A program made the position numbers and the translations under genes. A DNA stretch of 64,000 nt from Sagittula stellata E-37 (GTDB lineage Bacteria; Pseudomonadota; Alphaproteobacteria; Rhodobacterales; Rhodobacteraceae), in the NCBI RefSeq assembly GCF_039724765.1, contig NZ_CP155729.1:1674001-1738000 (forward strand). Reading direction: 5' to 3'. Under the pieces are notes generated by a model. The model was given only the letters and a program-made list of their open reading frames with translations, had not been told where the DNA came from and ran no database searches. Positions 38,534 through 46,808 of this stretch are shown here, in pieces (within the stretch, counting starts at the first letter, position 1; each line of letters starts with the position of its first letter).

Positions 38534-40363
38534 ATCGAAGAGCGAGGCAAGCTGTTCGGTCATCGCACCCGCCAGCTGTTCCACGTCGGTGATCGTCACC
38601 GCGCGGTCGTAGTAGCGAGTCACGTCGTGGCCGATGCCGATGGCCAGAAGCTCCACCTGTTTCTTGCGCTCGACCATGGCGATCACATCGCGCAGGTGCT
38701 TTTCGAGGTAGTTGGCCGGGTTCACCGAAAGGGTCGAATCGTCGACCGGGGCACCGTCCGAGATGACCATCAGGATCTTGCGCGCCTCGGGACGGTTCAC
38801 CATGCGGCGGTGCGCCCACTCCAGCGCCTCGCCGTCGATGTTCTCCTTCAGAAGACCTTCCTTCATCATCAGGCCGAGGTTGTCGCGGGTCCGCCGCCAG
38901 GGCGCATCGGCCTTCTTGTAGATGATGTGGCGCAGGTCGTTCAGGCGGCCGGGCTGCTGTTCGCGGCCCGCGTTCAGCCACGCCTCGCGCGCCAGCCCGC
39001 CCTTCCACGCGCGGGTGGTGAAGCCGAGGATCTCGACCTTGACGGAGCAGCGTTCCAGCGTTCGCGCCAGAACGTCGGCGCAGATCGCCGCGATGGAGAT
39101 CGGTCGTCCGCGCATCGATCCGGAGTTGTCCAGAAGCAGCGTCACGACTGTGTCGCGGAACTCCATGTCCTTCTCGACCTTGAACGACAAAGGCGTCGTC
39201 GGGTTGGCCACGACGCGGGCTAGGCGGCCGGCATCCAGCACGCCCTCTTCCTTGTCGAATTCCCAACTGCGGTTCTGCTGCGCCTGAAGGCGGCGCTGAA
39301 GCTTGTTCGCCAGACGGCTGACCGCGCCCTTCAGCGGTTCGAGCTGCTGGTCGAGATAGGCGCGCAGGCGCTCCAGCTCCACCGGTTCGGCGAGGTCCTG
39401 CGCCTCGATCTCTTCGTCGTGGTCGGTGGCATAGACCTTGTAGTCGGGGTCGGCCTCGGAGATCGGGGCGGGGGCGGGCGGCTCCATCGGGGCTTCGCCC
39501 TCGGGCATCTCCGCCTCTTCGCCGAGCTCCTGATCCGCGAGGTCGTCCATCGTGACCTGCGCCTGGGAGGGGTCCTGCGTCTCGTCCTGGGACTGCTCGG
39601 GCGAGGCATCGGATTCCTCGGAATCGGCCTCGTCGTTGCCGGTGGAATCGGGCTGGTCCTCTTCCTCCGCGCCTTCCTGTTCACCGTCGTCCTCGGCCTC
39701 GTCGTCGAGATTGTCGGGGTCGTCCCCAAGCTGGTCGCCATAGCCCAGATCGGTGATGATCTGGCGCGCGAACTTCGCAAATGCCGACTGGTCCGACAGT
39801 TTGGTCTGGAGGTCGTCGAGCGTCACGCCCGCCTGTTCCTCCATGAACCCGCGCCAGAGGTCCATGACGTTGGTCGCCTCTGACGGCAGATCGCGCCCGG
39901 TGGCGAGGTGCCGGATCAGGTAGCCCGCGGCGACGGGCAGCGGCGCCTCCGCCTTGTCGCGGATCTGGCCGTAGCCGCGGCGGACCGCTTCGTGCCCGAT
40001 CTTGGCGTCGATGTTCTTGGCGGTGCCGGGCATGTCGCGGGCGCCCATCGCCTCGCAACGCGCGGTTTCCATCGCCTCATAGAGGTCGCGCGCCATCTCG
40101 CCCTGGGGCAGGTAGCGGTTGTGGGTGGTCGCGTCGTGGTAGCGGCGGTGCAGTGCCAGAGCGTCGGCGGTGCCCCGTGCCAGCAGGACCTCGTCCTTTG
40201 TCATGCGGCGCGAGACCTGCGGCAGGCGCATGGCGTCGCCGGACACTCCCGACGGATCGACCGAGTAGCTGACCGTCAGGTCGGGGTCGTCGGCCATGAC
40301 CTTGGTGGCCTCGGCGAGGGCCTTCTTGAAGGGATCGGCGGGGTTGTCGCTGGGCTTGCTCAT
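38483..40363 (-). CDS. cobT: Aerobic cobaltochelatase subunit CobT
   Basis: CobT works with CobS and CobN to insert cobalt into hydrogenobyrinic acid diamide in the aerobic cobalamin pathway. The 626-residue protein has an N-terminal region typical of CobT, a long acidic Glu/Asp/Gln-rich linker (about 215-310), and a C-terminal von Willebrand A domain whose metal site DNSGSM is intact, with [14 protein letters not shown]. The start at 40363 matches relatives. It is separated from cobS by four genes. Confidence 0.93.
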   Translation of the reverse strand: MSKPSDNPADPFKKALAEATKVMADDPDLTVSYSVDPSGVSGDAMRLPQVSRRMTKDEVLLARGTADALALHRRYHDATTHNRYLPQGEMARDLYEAMETARCEAMGARDMPGTAKNIDAKIGHEAVRRGYGQIRDKAEAPLPVAAGYLIRHLATGRDLPSEATNVMDLWRGFMEEQAGVTLDDLQTKLSDQSAFAKFARQIITDLGYGDQLGDDPDNLDDEAEDDGEQEGAEEEDQPDSTGNDEADSEESDASPEQSQDETQDPSQAQVTMDDLADQELGEEAEMPEGEAPMEPPAPAPISEADPDYKVYATDHDEEIEAQDLAEPVELERLRAYLDQQLEPLKGAVSRLANKLQRRLQAQQNRSWEFDKEEGVLDAGRLARVVANPTTPLSFKVEKDMEFRDTVVTLLLDNSGSMRGRPISIAAICADVLARTLERCSVKVEILGFTTRAWKGGLAREAWLNAGREQQPGRLNDLRHIIYKKADAPWRRTRDNLGLMMKEGLLKENIDGEALEWAHRRMVNRPEARKILMVISDGAPVDDSTLSVNPANYLEKHLRDVIAMVERKKQVELLAIGIGHDVTRYYDRAVTITDVEQLAGAMTEQLASLFDSDPRARARVMGMRRVA

Positions 40364-40442
40364 GACCGCAGATTTGAACCGATGACCGGGGCTTGGCAAG
40401 GGCAAAGGCGGACAGGTCGCGGCGTCTGCCGTTCGGGTTTCG

Positions 40443-40883
40443 TCACATGCCGGTGTAACGGCGCCCGATCACGAGGCTGTCGCAGGCGGCCAGTTGGCGC
40501 TGGATGCCGCCGGCGGCAAGGCTGCGGCGCCGCTGATCGCCATTGAAGGCGGCGATGGCGAAGAGCGTGCGCAGTTCCGCCCGCGCGTTGACCCGATGGC
40601 TCATCAGGGCGATGGAATAGGCGCGGTCGTCCGCGAATTCCGCCAGGTGGGCGTTCATCAACGCCTCAAGCCAGTCGCGCCGGAACGCGGCGGCATCGGC
40701 CCCGTCACCCATCAGCCGGGCATGTTCCATGGCTGCGGTGTAGCGGCCGTGGCACGTGGCGAGAGTCAGCGCCTCTTCGGACGGGGCGGGCCGGTCCGTG
40801 GCGGCACGGGCGGCGTAGGGAGCAAGGAGGAGGCCCAGGATCAGCAGGGCCGTCCGCCCGGTCTGGTGGCACGGTGCGATCAT
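40443..40883 (-). CDS. Secreted protein, paralogue A of a tandem pair
   Basis: A 146-residue protein with a signal peptide ending near AARAA. The mature part has [16 protein letters not shown], then helices, and a second cysteine in LAACDSL, so a disulfide is likely. It resembles the next gene upstream (40940-41344) over the whole mature region: C-x-GRY near the start, Arg-rich middle, Cys near the end. No family is recognised. Probably periplasmic and helical. Confidence 0.65.
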   Translation of the reverse strand: MIAPCHQTGRTALLILGLLLAPYAARAATDRPAPSEEALTLATCHGRYTAAMEHARLMGDGADAAAFRRDWLEALMNAHLAEFADDRAYSIALMSHRVNARAELRTLFAIAAFNGDQRRRSLAAGGIQRQLAACDSLVIGRRYTGM

Positions 40884-40939
40884 GGGTGGGCAGCCTAGCG
40901 CGGAGTGGTTACGATCGTGTTGCCCGAGCGGGCGGTCGG

Positions 40940-41344
40940 TCACAGCAGGAGCGCCTCGCAGGGTCGGAGCGCCAGTCTGGCCTGCGCCTGGGCGCGGCGC
41001 TGCATCCGGGGATCGCGGTCGAATCGCGCGATGGACAGGAGCCGGGCCTGCGCCCACTTCGCCTCCAGCCGGATCTGGAGAATGCGCGATCCCGGCAGGT
41101 CGGACACTGTGCGCACGGCGTCCAGCAGCCCCTCGAAACGGGCGCGTGTGATCTGAGAGGTGTCGTCGGAGGAATAGGCGTTCCACGAATCCTCGACCTG
41201 GGCCGAGTAGCGTCCGAGGCAGGCGGCGAAGACCGGCGTCATGTCGGAGGGGCGTTCGGCGAGCGCCAAGGCCGGGGAAGCGGTCATCCATTGCGCCGGC
41301 AACAGGAGCGCGAGCGTCAGAAGAAAAGTTTTCAAACCGCCCAT
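40940..41344 (-). CDS. Secreted protein, paralogue B of a tandem pair
   Basis: A 134-residue protein with a signal peptide (about residues 1-28, ending ALALA). The mature part has CLGRYSAQVEDSW and a second cysteine in ALRPCEALLL, matching the pattern of the downstream paralogue. No family is recognised. The two lie 56 bp apart in one direction and probably form an operon from a tandem duplication. Confidence 0.65.
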   Translation of the reverse strand: MGGLKTFLLTLALLLPAQWMTASPALALAERPSDMTPVFAACLGRYSAQVEDSWNAYSSDDTSQITRARFEGLLDAVRTVSDLPGSRILQIRLEAKWAQARLLSIARFDRDPRMQRRAQAQARLALRPCEALLL

Positions 41345-41433
41345 GAAGTGAACTTTAGCGCGGATTTACTGCCTGACAATTAATCTGTTTGTAAACTCTT
41401 GCGGCGCGTCACCGGATTGTCACGGTGGGATCG

Positions 41434-42108
41434 TCAGGGTGTCGCCTCGCCGGTGGCGAGACGTGCCAGAAGATCCACGTGGACATCCAGCGCGTCGATG
41501 ACGGGGTAGGGTTCGGACCCGTCGAAGGCGAGGTTGAGATCGGTGCCTGCCAGCACGACGGCGGACGCGCCCGCTTCGATCAGCCTTTGCCCGGCGTCGC
41601 GGAAGAGCGCGCGCGCTTCCGGCGTGCAGGTGCCCGCCACCGCCATGTCCTGATAGGCTTGGCCCAGCGAGTCGACCTCGTCCTCCAGCGCGATGGCGCG
41701 GGTCCGGTGAAGCTGCCCGTACAGCTTCGTGCGCATCACCACCCGCGTGCCCAGAAGACCGACGGTCGTGTGGCCATGATCGGCGAAAAACGCGTCCAGC
41801 GGCGTGACGGCCGAGATCAGCGGCAGGGGCGAGATCGCCTGAAGCTCGTCGAAACAGAAATGCCCGCCGAGCGAGGTGACGGCGGCCACGTCGCAGCCCG
41901 CCGCCTTCAGCCGGGTCAGCAGGGGCAGCCAGTTACGGGCCTGTTCCTCGCGCAGGTCGGCAAGGTTGGTGCGGATCAACTCCTGCACGTCCGCGTGGAC
42001 GATGGTCAGGTCCAGCGTCTTGCCTCTGCGGGCAACGGCCTCCGTCAGGCGCTGGTAGTAGACGACGGTTGCCGCGACCCCGATGCCGCCGATCAGTCCT
42101 ATGTGCAT
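41434..42108 (-). CDS. Aspartate/glutamate racemase-like protein lacking catalytic cysteines
   Basis: A 224-residue protein with the racemase fold start MHIGLIGGIGVAATVVYYQRL. In active family members two cysteines sit in CNTAH- and GCTE-type motifs; here the equivalent segments read VTSLGGHFCF and LAGTDLNLAF, so neither is at its expected place (a cysteine sits slightly later in the first). It may be inactive as a racemase or have another substrate. It follows the VOC gene by 10 bp, so they are probably co-transcribed. Confidence 0.75.
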   Translation of the reverse strand: MHIGLIGGIGVAATVVYYQRLTEAVARRGKTLDLTIVHADVQELIRTNLADLREEQARNWLPLLTRLKAAGCDVAAVTSLGGHFCFDELQAISPLPLISAVTPLDAFFADHGHTTVGLLGTRVVMRTKLYGQLHRTRAIALEDEVDSLGQAYQDMAVAGTCTPEARALFRDAGQRLIEAGASAVVLAGTDLNLAFDGSEPYPVIDALDVHVDLLARLATGEATP

Positions 42109-42118
42109 CGTGCGTGTC

Positions 42119-42508
42119 CTATGTTGTCCAGTCGGCGTTCTGCAGGACGACATGATACCCGTCCGGATCGCGGAAGGTCACGCCTCGCCGGTCCCAGTAG
42201 GGATTGTGCGAACGGACGGGGGCGTGGCCCGCCTCCGTCATCCGGTCCTTCGCGGCCTGCCACGCGGCGCGGTCCGGCAGGTAAAGCGTCAGCAGGTGTT
42301 CGGGCGAGGGGGCGTTGCCCGCGCTGGTGCCTTTTTCGGACGTGAACTCCAGGTGCCAAGGCGCGTTCGGATGCCCGAGCATGACGCCATCGAAGCCGTC
42401 GTGGTCCCTGAAGTCCCCCAGCACGGTCAGGCCCAGCCCGTCGCGGTAGAAGGCGATCAGCTCTGCCATCCGGTCCGTGGGGCGGGCGACGCGAAGGATC
42501 GGGATCAT
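42119..42508 (-). CDS. VOC family protein (glyoxalase/bleomycin resistance fold)
   Basis: A 129-residue vicinal-oxygen-chelate protein with two beta-alpha-beta-beta-beta modules: IPILRVARPTDRMAELIAFY with WHLEFT, and a second with GVTFRDPDGYHVVL. The metal-type residues (His and Glu in WHLEF, His in YHVV) suggest an enzyme and not only a binding protein, but the substrate is unknown. ATG 42508 gives the usual start; ATG 42520 is possible and neither has a clear ribosome binding site. Operon with the racemase-like gene. Confidence 0.75.
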   Translation of the reverse strand: MIPILRVARPTDRMAELIAFYRDGLGLTVLGDFRDHDGFDGVMLGHPNAPWHLEFTSEKGTSAGNAPSPEHLLTLYLPDRAAWQAAKDRMTEAGHAPVRSHNPYWDRRGVTFRDPDGYHVVLQNADWTT

Positions 42509-42652
42509 CGCGTGCACCATTGCCACTGGGATGGCGCGCAAAAGCCGGTCGTCGGGGGTGTTGTCGGCATTGTCGATCCTTCCAAGCGCTGTGTTTACAA
42601 TTTTAGACGTATTGACCGTGAGAGACCAAGATCCGTTGAGCAAGGACAGAAC

Positions 42653-42859
42653 ATGCGGGACTTCCTGGAAGATGTTGACCGGCACGGCGCAATGCCGCGC
42701 CGTTTCAAGCCGCTGACAGGGCAGCTCGGGCGGATCGGCGACAGGGCGGCTGACGTGAACGCGGGTCTCGACGGACTGGAGTTCAGGCTCTTGCGGTTGG
42801 AGGCCGAGGCGCTGCTGCTGGCCCTGCCGAGCGTCCCGTTGGCGCGGGACGACTCCTGA
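42653..42859 (+). CDS. Hypothetical 68-residue protein
   Basis: A small ORF with AAGGA eight bases ahead of its ATG. The product (MRDFLEDVDRHGAMPRRFKP start, amphipathic helical rest) has no signal or membrane segment and no recognised family. It is divergent from the VOC gene and shares a relatively A+T-rich 144-bp promoter region with it. Coding status is moderately likely. Confidence 0.45.
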   Translation: MRDFLEDVDRHGAMPRRFKPLTGQLGRIGDRAADVNAGLDGLEFRLLRLEAEALLLALPSVPLARDDS

Positions 42860-42954
42860 GCCGGAAGCCCTTTGCGGGGCAGCGTTGTCGCCGGTTCGCA
42901 AAGGCGTTTCCCGTCGCGGCGGCACGCATGGCGGATGGTGAGACGCCAAAACGT

Positions 42955-42980
42955 ACGAAGCCCGCAGATGCGGGCTTCGT
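42955..42980 (-). terminator. Terminator hairpin after cobS
   Basis: ACGAAGCCCGC at 42955-42965 pairs perfectly with GCGGGCTTCGT at 42970-42980 around a four-base loop. On the minus strand it is followed by ACGTTTTGG, so it should end the cobS transcript; it may also stop the small gene from the left. Confidence 0.75.
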
Positions 42981-43005
42981 CAGTTCGTTTCGCGATATGC
43001 AGTGA

Positions 43006-43992
43006 TCAGGCGACGCTGATCGAAGCGGCGCTTTCCGGCAGTTCCTCGTCGAAGCAGCGCTGGTAGAACTCTGCCACGGTCTGACGTTCAAGCTCGTCGC
43101 ACTTGTTGAGGAACGACACGCGGAAGGCGTAACCGATGTTGCGGAAAATTTCGGCGTTCTGCGCCCATGCGATCACGGTCCGCGGCGACATCACTGTCGA
43201 CAGCTCGCCGTTCATGAATGCGCGGCGCGAGAAATCGGCGACGGTGACCATCTGACGGATGGTCTTGCGGCCCTTCTCGTTGTTGTAATGCGGCGCCTTC
43301 GACAGGACGATGTTGGTTTCGGCGTCGATGCTGAGGTAGTTGAGCGTCGCCACCAGCGACCAGCGGTCCATCTGGCCCTGGTTGATCTGCTGGGTGCCGT
43401 GGTACAGCCCGGTGGTGTCGCCAAGCCCGACCGTGTTGGCGGTGGCGAAGATGCGGAAGTACTTGTGCGGGGTCAGAACCTGGTTCTGGTCCAGCAGGGT
43501 CAGCTTGCCGTCAGTTTCCAGAACCCGCTGGATCACGAACATCACGTCCGCGCGGCCCGCATCGTATTCGTCGAACACGATCGCAGTGGGGTTGCGCAGG
43601 GCCCAGGGCAGGATGCCTTCCTGGAATTGCGTGACCTGCTTGCCGTCCACCAGCTTGATCGCGTCCTTGCCGATCAGGTCGATCCGGCTGATGTGGCTGT
43701 CGAGGTTCACCCGCACGGCCGGCCAGTTGAGGCGTGACGCCACCTGTTCGATGTGCGTCGACTTGCCGGTGCCGTGATAGCCCTGGATCATCACGCGGCG
43801 GTTGTTGCGGAACCCCGCGAGGATGGCCAGCGTGGTGTCGGGGTCGAACTTGTAGGTGGAGTCGAGATCGGGCACCCGAGACGTGCGCTCGGGGAACCCG
43901 TGCACAATCATGTCGGTGTCGATCCCGAAGACCTCGCGAACCGAGATCTCTTCCGTCGGTTTCGCGTTGATATCGATCTCGCCGTCCGCCAT
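43006..43992 (-). CDS. cobS: Aerobic cobaltochelatase subunit CobS
   Basis: CobS is the AAA+ ATPase partner of CobT in cobalt insertion. The 328-residue protein has Walker [11 protein letters not shown], Walker [11 protein letters not shown], and [10 protein letters not shown] sensor segments, close to MoxR/CobS family norms. AAAGGA precedes the ATG at 43992. It is single here; the cobT gene lies downstream after unrelated genes, and cobN is not in the window. Confidence 0.95.
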   Translation of the reverse strand: MADGEIDINAKPTEEISVREVFGIDTDMIVHGFPERTSRVPDLDSTYKFDPDTTLAILAGFRNNRRVMIQGYHGTGKSTHIEQVASRLNWPAVRVNLDSHISRIDLIGKDAIKLVDGKQVTQFQEGILPWALRNPTAIVFDEYDAGRADVMFVIQRVLETDGKLTLLDQNQVLTPHKYFRIFATANTVGLGDTTGLYHGTQQINQGQMDRWSLVATLNYLSIDAETNIVLSKAPHYNNEKGRKTIRQMVTVADFSRRAFMNGELSTVMSPRTVIAWAQNAEIFRNIGYAFRVSFLNKCDELERQTVAEFYQRCFDEELPESAASISVA

Positions 43993-44077
43993 GGTGCCGA
44001 TGTCCTTTATCCGTTGTCTGACCGCGTTGGTGCAACATATCTCGGGGAGGGGCAAGGGGAATGGGTAACGGAGCGCC

Positions 44078-44629
44078 ATGACACCGCAGGAGGAGATCGA
44101 GGCGCTGATCGCACGTGTGGCGATGGCAGACCGGAAGGCTTTCCGGGCGCTCTATTCGCGGACCTCGGCGAAACTCTTTGGCATCGCGTTGCGTGTGTTG
44201 AAGGACGAAGCGGCGGCAGAGGACGTCCTGCAGGACGTGTACGTCCGCGTATGGAACCGTGCCGGCGCGTACCGAAGCAACGGATATTCGCCGATGACAT
44301 GGCTGATCACGATCACGCGAAACGCCGCCATCGACCGCCTGCGCAAGGCGCGGCGGGAGGGTGTCGCGCAGGAGCCGGTCGAGATCGCGGAGCGGCTGTA
44401 CGACACCGCGCCCGGGCCTGCCCAGCAGGCAGAGATGCGTGACGAGGCGCGGGCGCTGAACGTCTGCCTCGATGAATTGCCCGCAGATCGGGCAGAGATG
44501 GTCCGGCGGGTCTACCTGCAGGGCCTGACGTACCAGGAACTGTCCGACCAGTCCGGCGTGAAGCTGAACACGGTGCGGACGTGGCTGCGGCGCAGCCTGA
44601 TGCAACTGAGGGAGTGCCTGAGCGCATGA
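44078..44629 (+). CDS. ECF RNA polymerase sigma factor (RskA-linked group)
   Basis: A 183-residue extracytoplasmic-function sigma factor. Region 2 (about 20-80, [19 protein letters not shown] and [19 protein letters not shown]) recognises the -10 element, and region 4 (about 125-180, [21 protein letters not shown]) the -35. It overlaps the anti-sigma gene by ATGA. Such pairs respond to envelope or oxidative stress, but the signal here is unknown. It is divergent from cobS with an 85-bp shared region. Confidence 0.92.
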   Translation: MTPQEEIEALIARVAMADRKAFRALYSRTSAKLFGIALRVLKDEAAAEDVLQDVYVRVWNRAGAYRSNGYSPMTWLITITRNAAIDRLRKARREGVAQEPVEIAERLYDTAPGPAQQAEMRDEARALNVCLDELPADRAEMVRRVYLQGLTYQELSDQSGVKLNTVRTWLRRSLMQLRECLSA

Positions 44630-45312
44630 CCGGCGCGGACGAGGATACCGATCTTCCGGGCGGCTGGGAAGCCGAGGCAGCGGAGTACGCCCTGGGCGTT
44701 CTGCCGGAGGCGGAGCGTGCCGGTTTCGAGGCGCGCATGGCGGCCGACCGGAACCTCGCGCAGGACGTGGATGCCTGGACCGAATATTTCGCCACGCTGA
44801 CCGACCCGATCCCGGCCGCGACCCCGTCGCCGGCTGTCCTGAAACGCATCGAGGCCGCCGTGCACGGCGATCCGCAGCCGCCGGTCTGGCGCCAGTTGCT
44901 GCCCTATCTCGTCGGTGCCGTGGCCGGTGCGACCATGGCCTGGGTCGTCTTCATCTCCGGTGTGCTGGAGCAGGGGCGTCCGGAAATCCTCGCCTCGCTG
45001 GAGCCGGTGGCCGGCGATCTGGCCTTCGACGTGCGGATCGATCCGCCGACGCATACGGTTGCCATCGACTATCGCGCGGGCGATCTGCCCGACGGGCGCG
45101 TGCTGCAGCTCTGGCTTATTCCGGAGGGCAGCGACCCGATCTCGCTGGGCGTGATGTCGCCCGGCGGCGATCACATCGTGGTCCTGTCGGACGAGATGGC
45201 GGCCCGTGTGCCGGGGGCCACGCTGGCGGTGTCGGACGAACCGGAGGGCGGCTCGCCCACCGGCCTGCCCACGGGCGAGGTTCAGGCCGCAGGGGTGCCG
45301 ATCCCGCTCTGA
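44626..45312 (+). CDS. RskA-type anti-sigma factor
   Basis: A 228-residue membrane anti-sigma factor. The N-terminal cytoplasmic anti-sigma segment (AAEYALGVLPEAERAGFEARM) binds the sigma factor, then a single membrane helix (about 97-115) and a periplasmic RskA domain with LQLWLIPEGSDPISLG and LAVSDEPEGGSPTGLPTG, as in SigK regulators. Its start overlaps the sigma gene stop, so expression is coupled. Release is probably by regulated proteolysis, as known for the family. Confidence 0.9.
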   Translation: MTGADEDTDLPGGWEAEAAEYALGVLPEAERAGFEARMAADRNLAQDVDAWTEYFATLTDPIPAATPSPAVLKRIEAAVHGDPQPPVWRQLLPYLVGAVAGATMAWVVFISGVLEQGRPEILASLEPVAGDLAFDVRIDPPTHTVAIDYRAGDLPDGRVLQLWLIPEGSDPISLGVMSPGGDHIVVLSDEMAARVPGATLAVSDEPEGGSPTGLPTGEVQAAGVPIPL

Positions 45313-45820
45313 CGTTCCGGATTCTGGCGTCTGGCTTACACGATCGGGCGTCGGCCTGTGCGCGTGATCCGTCTGCGCGTGGTCCGGACGGAGCGCGCTT
45401 TTGCATTGGGTGGGCGGCGTCACCCCCAGGCGCCGACCAGCAGGCCGATGGGGGGCAGTTGTCGGTTGACCGTGTGCCGCGCGCGGGGAGGCTGTCGACG
45501 AACGCGGGCATGCCTCTTTCTATTGCGTCCACGTCTATCCGATGGGCAGTTTGCGCGCGAATTCGGGCGTTTCAAGTACGTTGACCCATGAAGGGGGCGT
45601 CGCTGCAACTGCCAGACGAACGTCCGTTTCCGCCCGGGGCGCCACGGGTGGCGGGCTGCCCGGCTCGTGGTGCATCAAGCTTCTCTCGCGCGGCCATTCC
45701 CGAACGATATGAGGCGTTTCAAGCACGATTGCCCAGTGGGCAGGGCATTCGCTCAATTGCCCCTCGCGCCGGTGCGCGCGGCTGCTATAAGGGCGCCGTC
45801 TGCTGAACAGGGGAACCAAC
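45313..45820. other. Gap before rpiA with a two-copy repeat
   Basis: 508 bp without a firm gene. GGCGTTTCAAG plus following bases occurs at 45566-45588 and 45713-45735, 147 bp apart, matching at 19 of 23 positions. Both copies fall in one minus-strand frame and would encode W-x-x-VLETP-x-x-x-R. The frame has no start with a ribosome binding site and I do not annotate it as a gene. The rpiA promoter should lie in the last 90 bp. Confidence 0.5.
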
Positions 45821-46603
45821 ATGTCCGGAGAGCTGTCGCCCATCGACAAGGCCAAGTTCGTCGCCGCCAAACGCGCGGCGGAATTCGTGGAATCGGGCAT
45901 GCGTGTCGGTCTGGGGACCGGCTCCACCGCCGCATGGCTGGTGCGCTGCCTCGGAGAACTGGTGCGCGAGGAAGGGCTGCGGTTCAAAGGCGTGCCGACA
46001 TCGACCCGCACCGCGGAACTGGCGCGCGACGTGGGGATCGAGGTGATCTCGCTCGACGAGGCGAAGTGGCTCGACCTGACGATCGACGGCGCCGATGAAT
46101 TCGACGAGGAGCTGTCGCTGATCAAGGGCGGGGGCGGCGCGCTTCTGCAGGAGAAGATCGTGGCCACCGCCTCTGACCAGATGGTGGTGATCGCCGATGC
46201 GGCGAAGGAAGTCGGCCACCTTGGCGCCTTCCCCCTGCCGGTCGAAGTTATCCCCTTCGGCTGGCAGACCTCCCTGGCGCTGATCGAGGAGATGCTGATC
46301 TCCATGGACGTGATGGGCCGCAAGGCGACGCTCCGGATGAACGGCGACCGGCCGTATATCACCGATGAGGCGAACCACATCCTCGACCTGCACCTGACCC
46401 GGATCGGCAACCCGCGGCAGCTGTCGATGGTGTTGAACCAGATCCCCGGCGTCGTGGAGAACGGGCTGTTCATCGACATCTGCGACAAGGTGGTGATCGG
46501 TCACGGCGACGGACGTGTCGAGGTGCGCGACATCAACGAAGGCACCGTGACCGAAACCCAGCTCGATTTCGTCGAGGACGACAACCTCTTCCGCGACATC
46601 TGA
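45821..46603 (+). CDS. rpiA: Ribose-5-phosphate isomerase A
   Basis: RpiA interconverts ribose-5-phosphate and ribulose-5-phosphate in the pentose phosphate pathway. The 260-residue protein has the phosphate loop GLGTGSTAAWLV, the catalytic DGADEFDEEL segment and IKGGGGALLQEKIVA. AGGGGAA lies eight bases ahead of the ATG. A 205-bp gap with a GC-rich palindromic element follows before gor. Confidence 0.96.
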   Translation: MSGELSPIDKAKFVAAKRAAEFVESGMRVGLGTGSTAAWLVRCLGELVREEGLRFKGVPTSTRTAELARDVGIEVISLDEAKWLDLTIDGADEFDEELSLIKGGGGALLQEKIVATASDQMVVIADAAKEVGHLGAFPLPVEVIPFGWQTSLALIEEMLISMDVMGRKATLRMNGDRPYITDEANHILDLHLTRIGNPRQLSMVLNQIPGVVENGLFIDICDKVVIGHGDGRVEVRDINEGTVTETQLDFVEDDNLFRDI

Positions 46604-46808
46604 GGCAGGGCCGCAAGCCCTGCGAGAGGACCGGTCGGCGCGGCCCGGACCTTGGGGTCTTTGACGGACCTGCGGGGCGGATCGTCTGCGGCAGATTGTC
46701 GGGCACGATGGGTGTCATAACCCTTTCGTGTCGCCGCCCTCCGGCTCTGGCCTTCGGCGGGGCTTCGTGAAATACCTCCGCAACGCGAGAAGATGAAAGG
46801 CACGGGTC

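Noticed and set aside
41425..42345. 306-residue plus-strand frame over the racemase-like gene
   Set aside because: Shadow of the minus-strand racemase and VOC genes.
45588..45806. 72-residue plus-strand frame before rpiA
   Set aside because: No ribosome binding site or similarity; it overlaps the repeat region.
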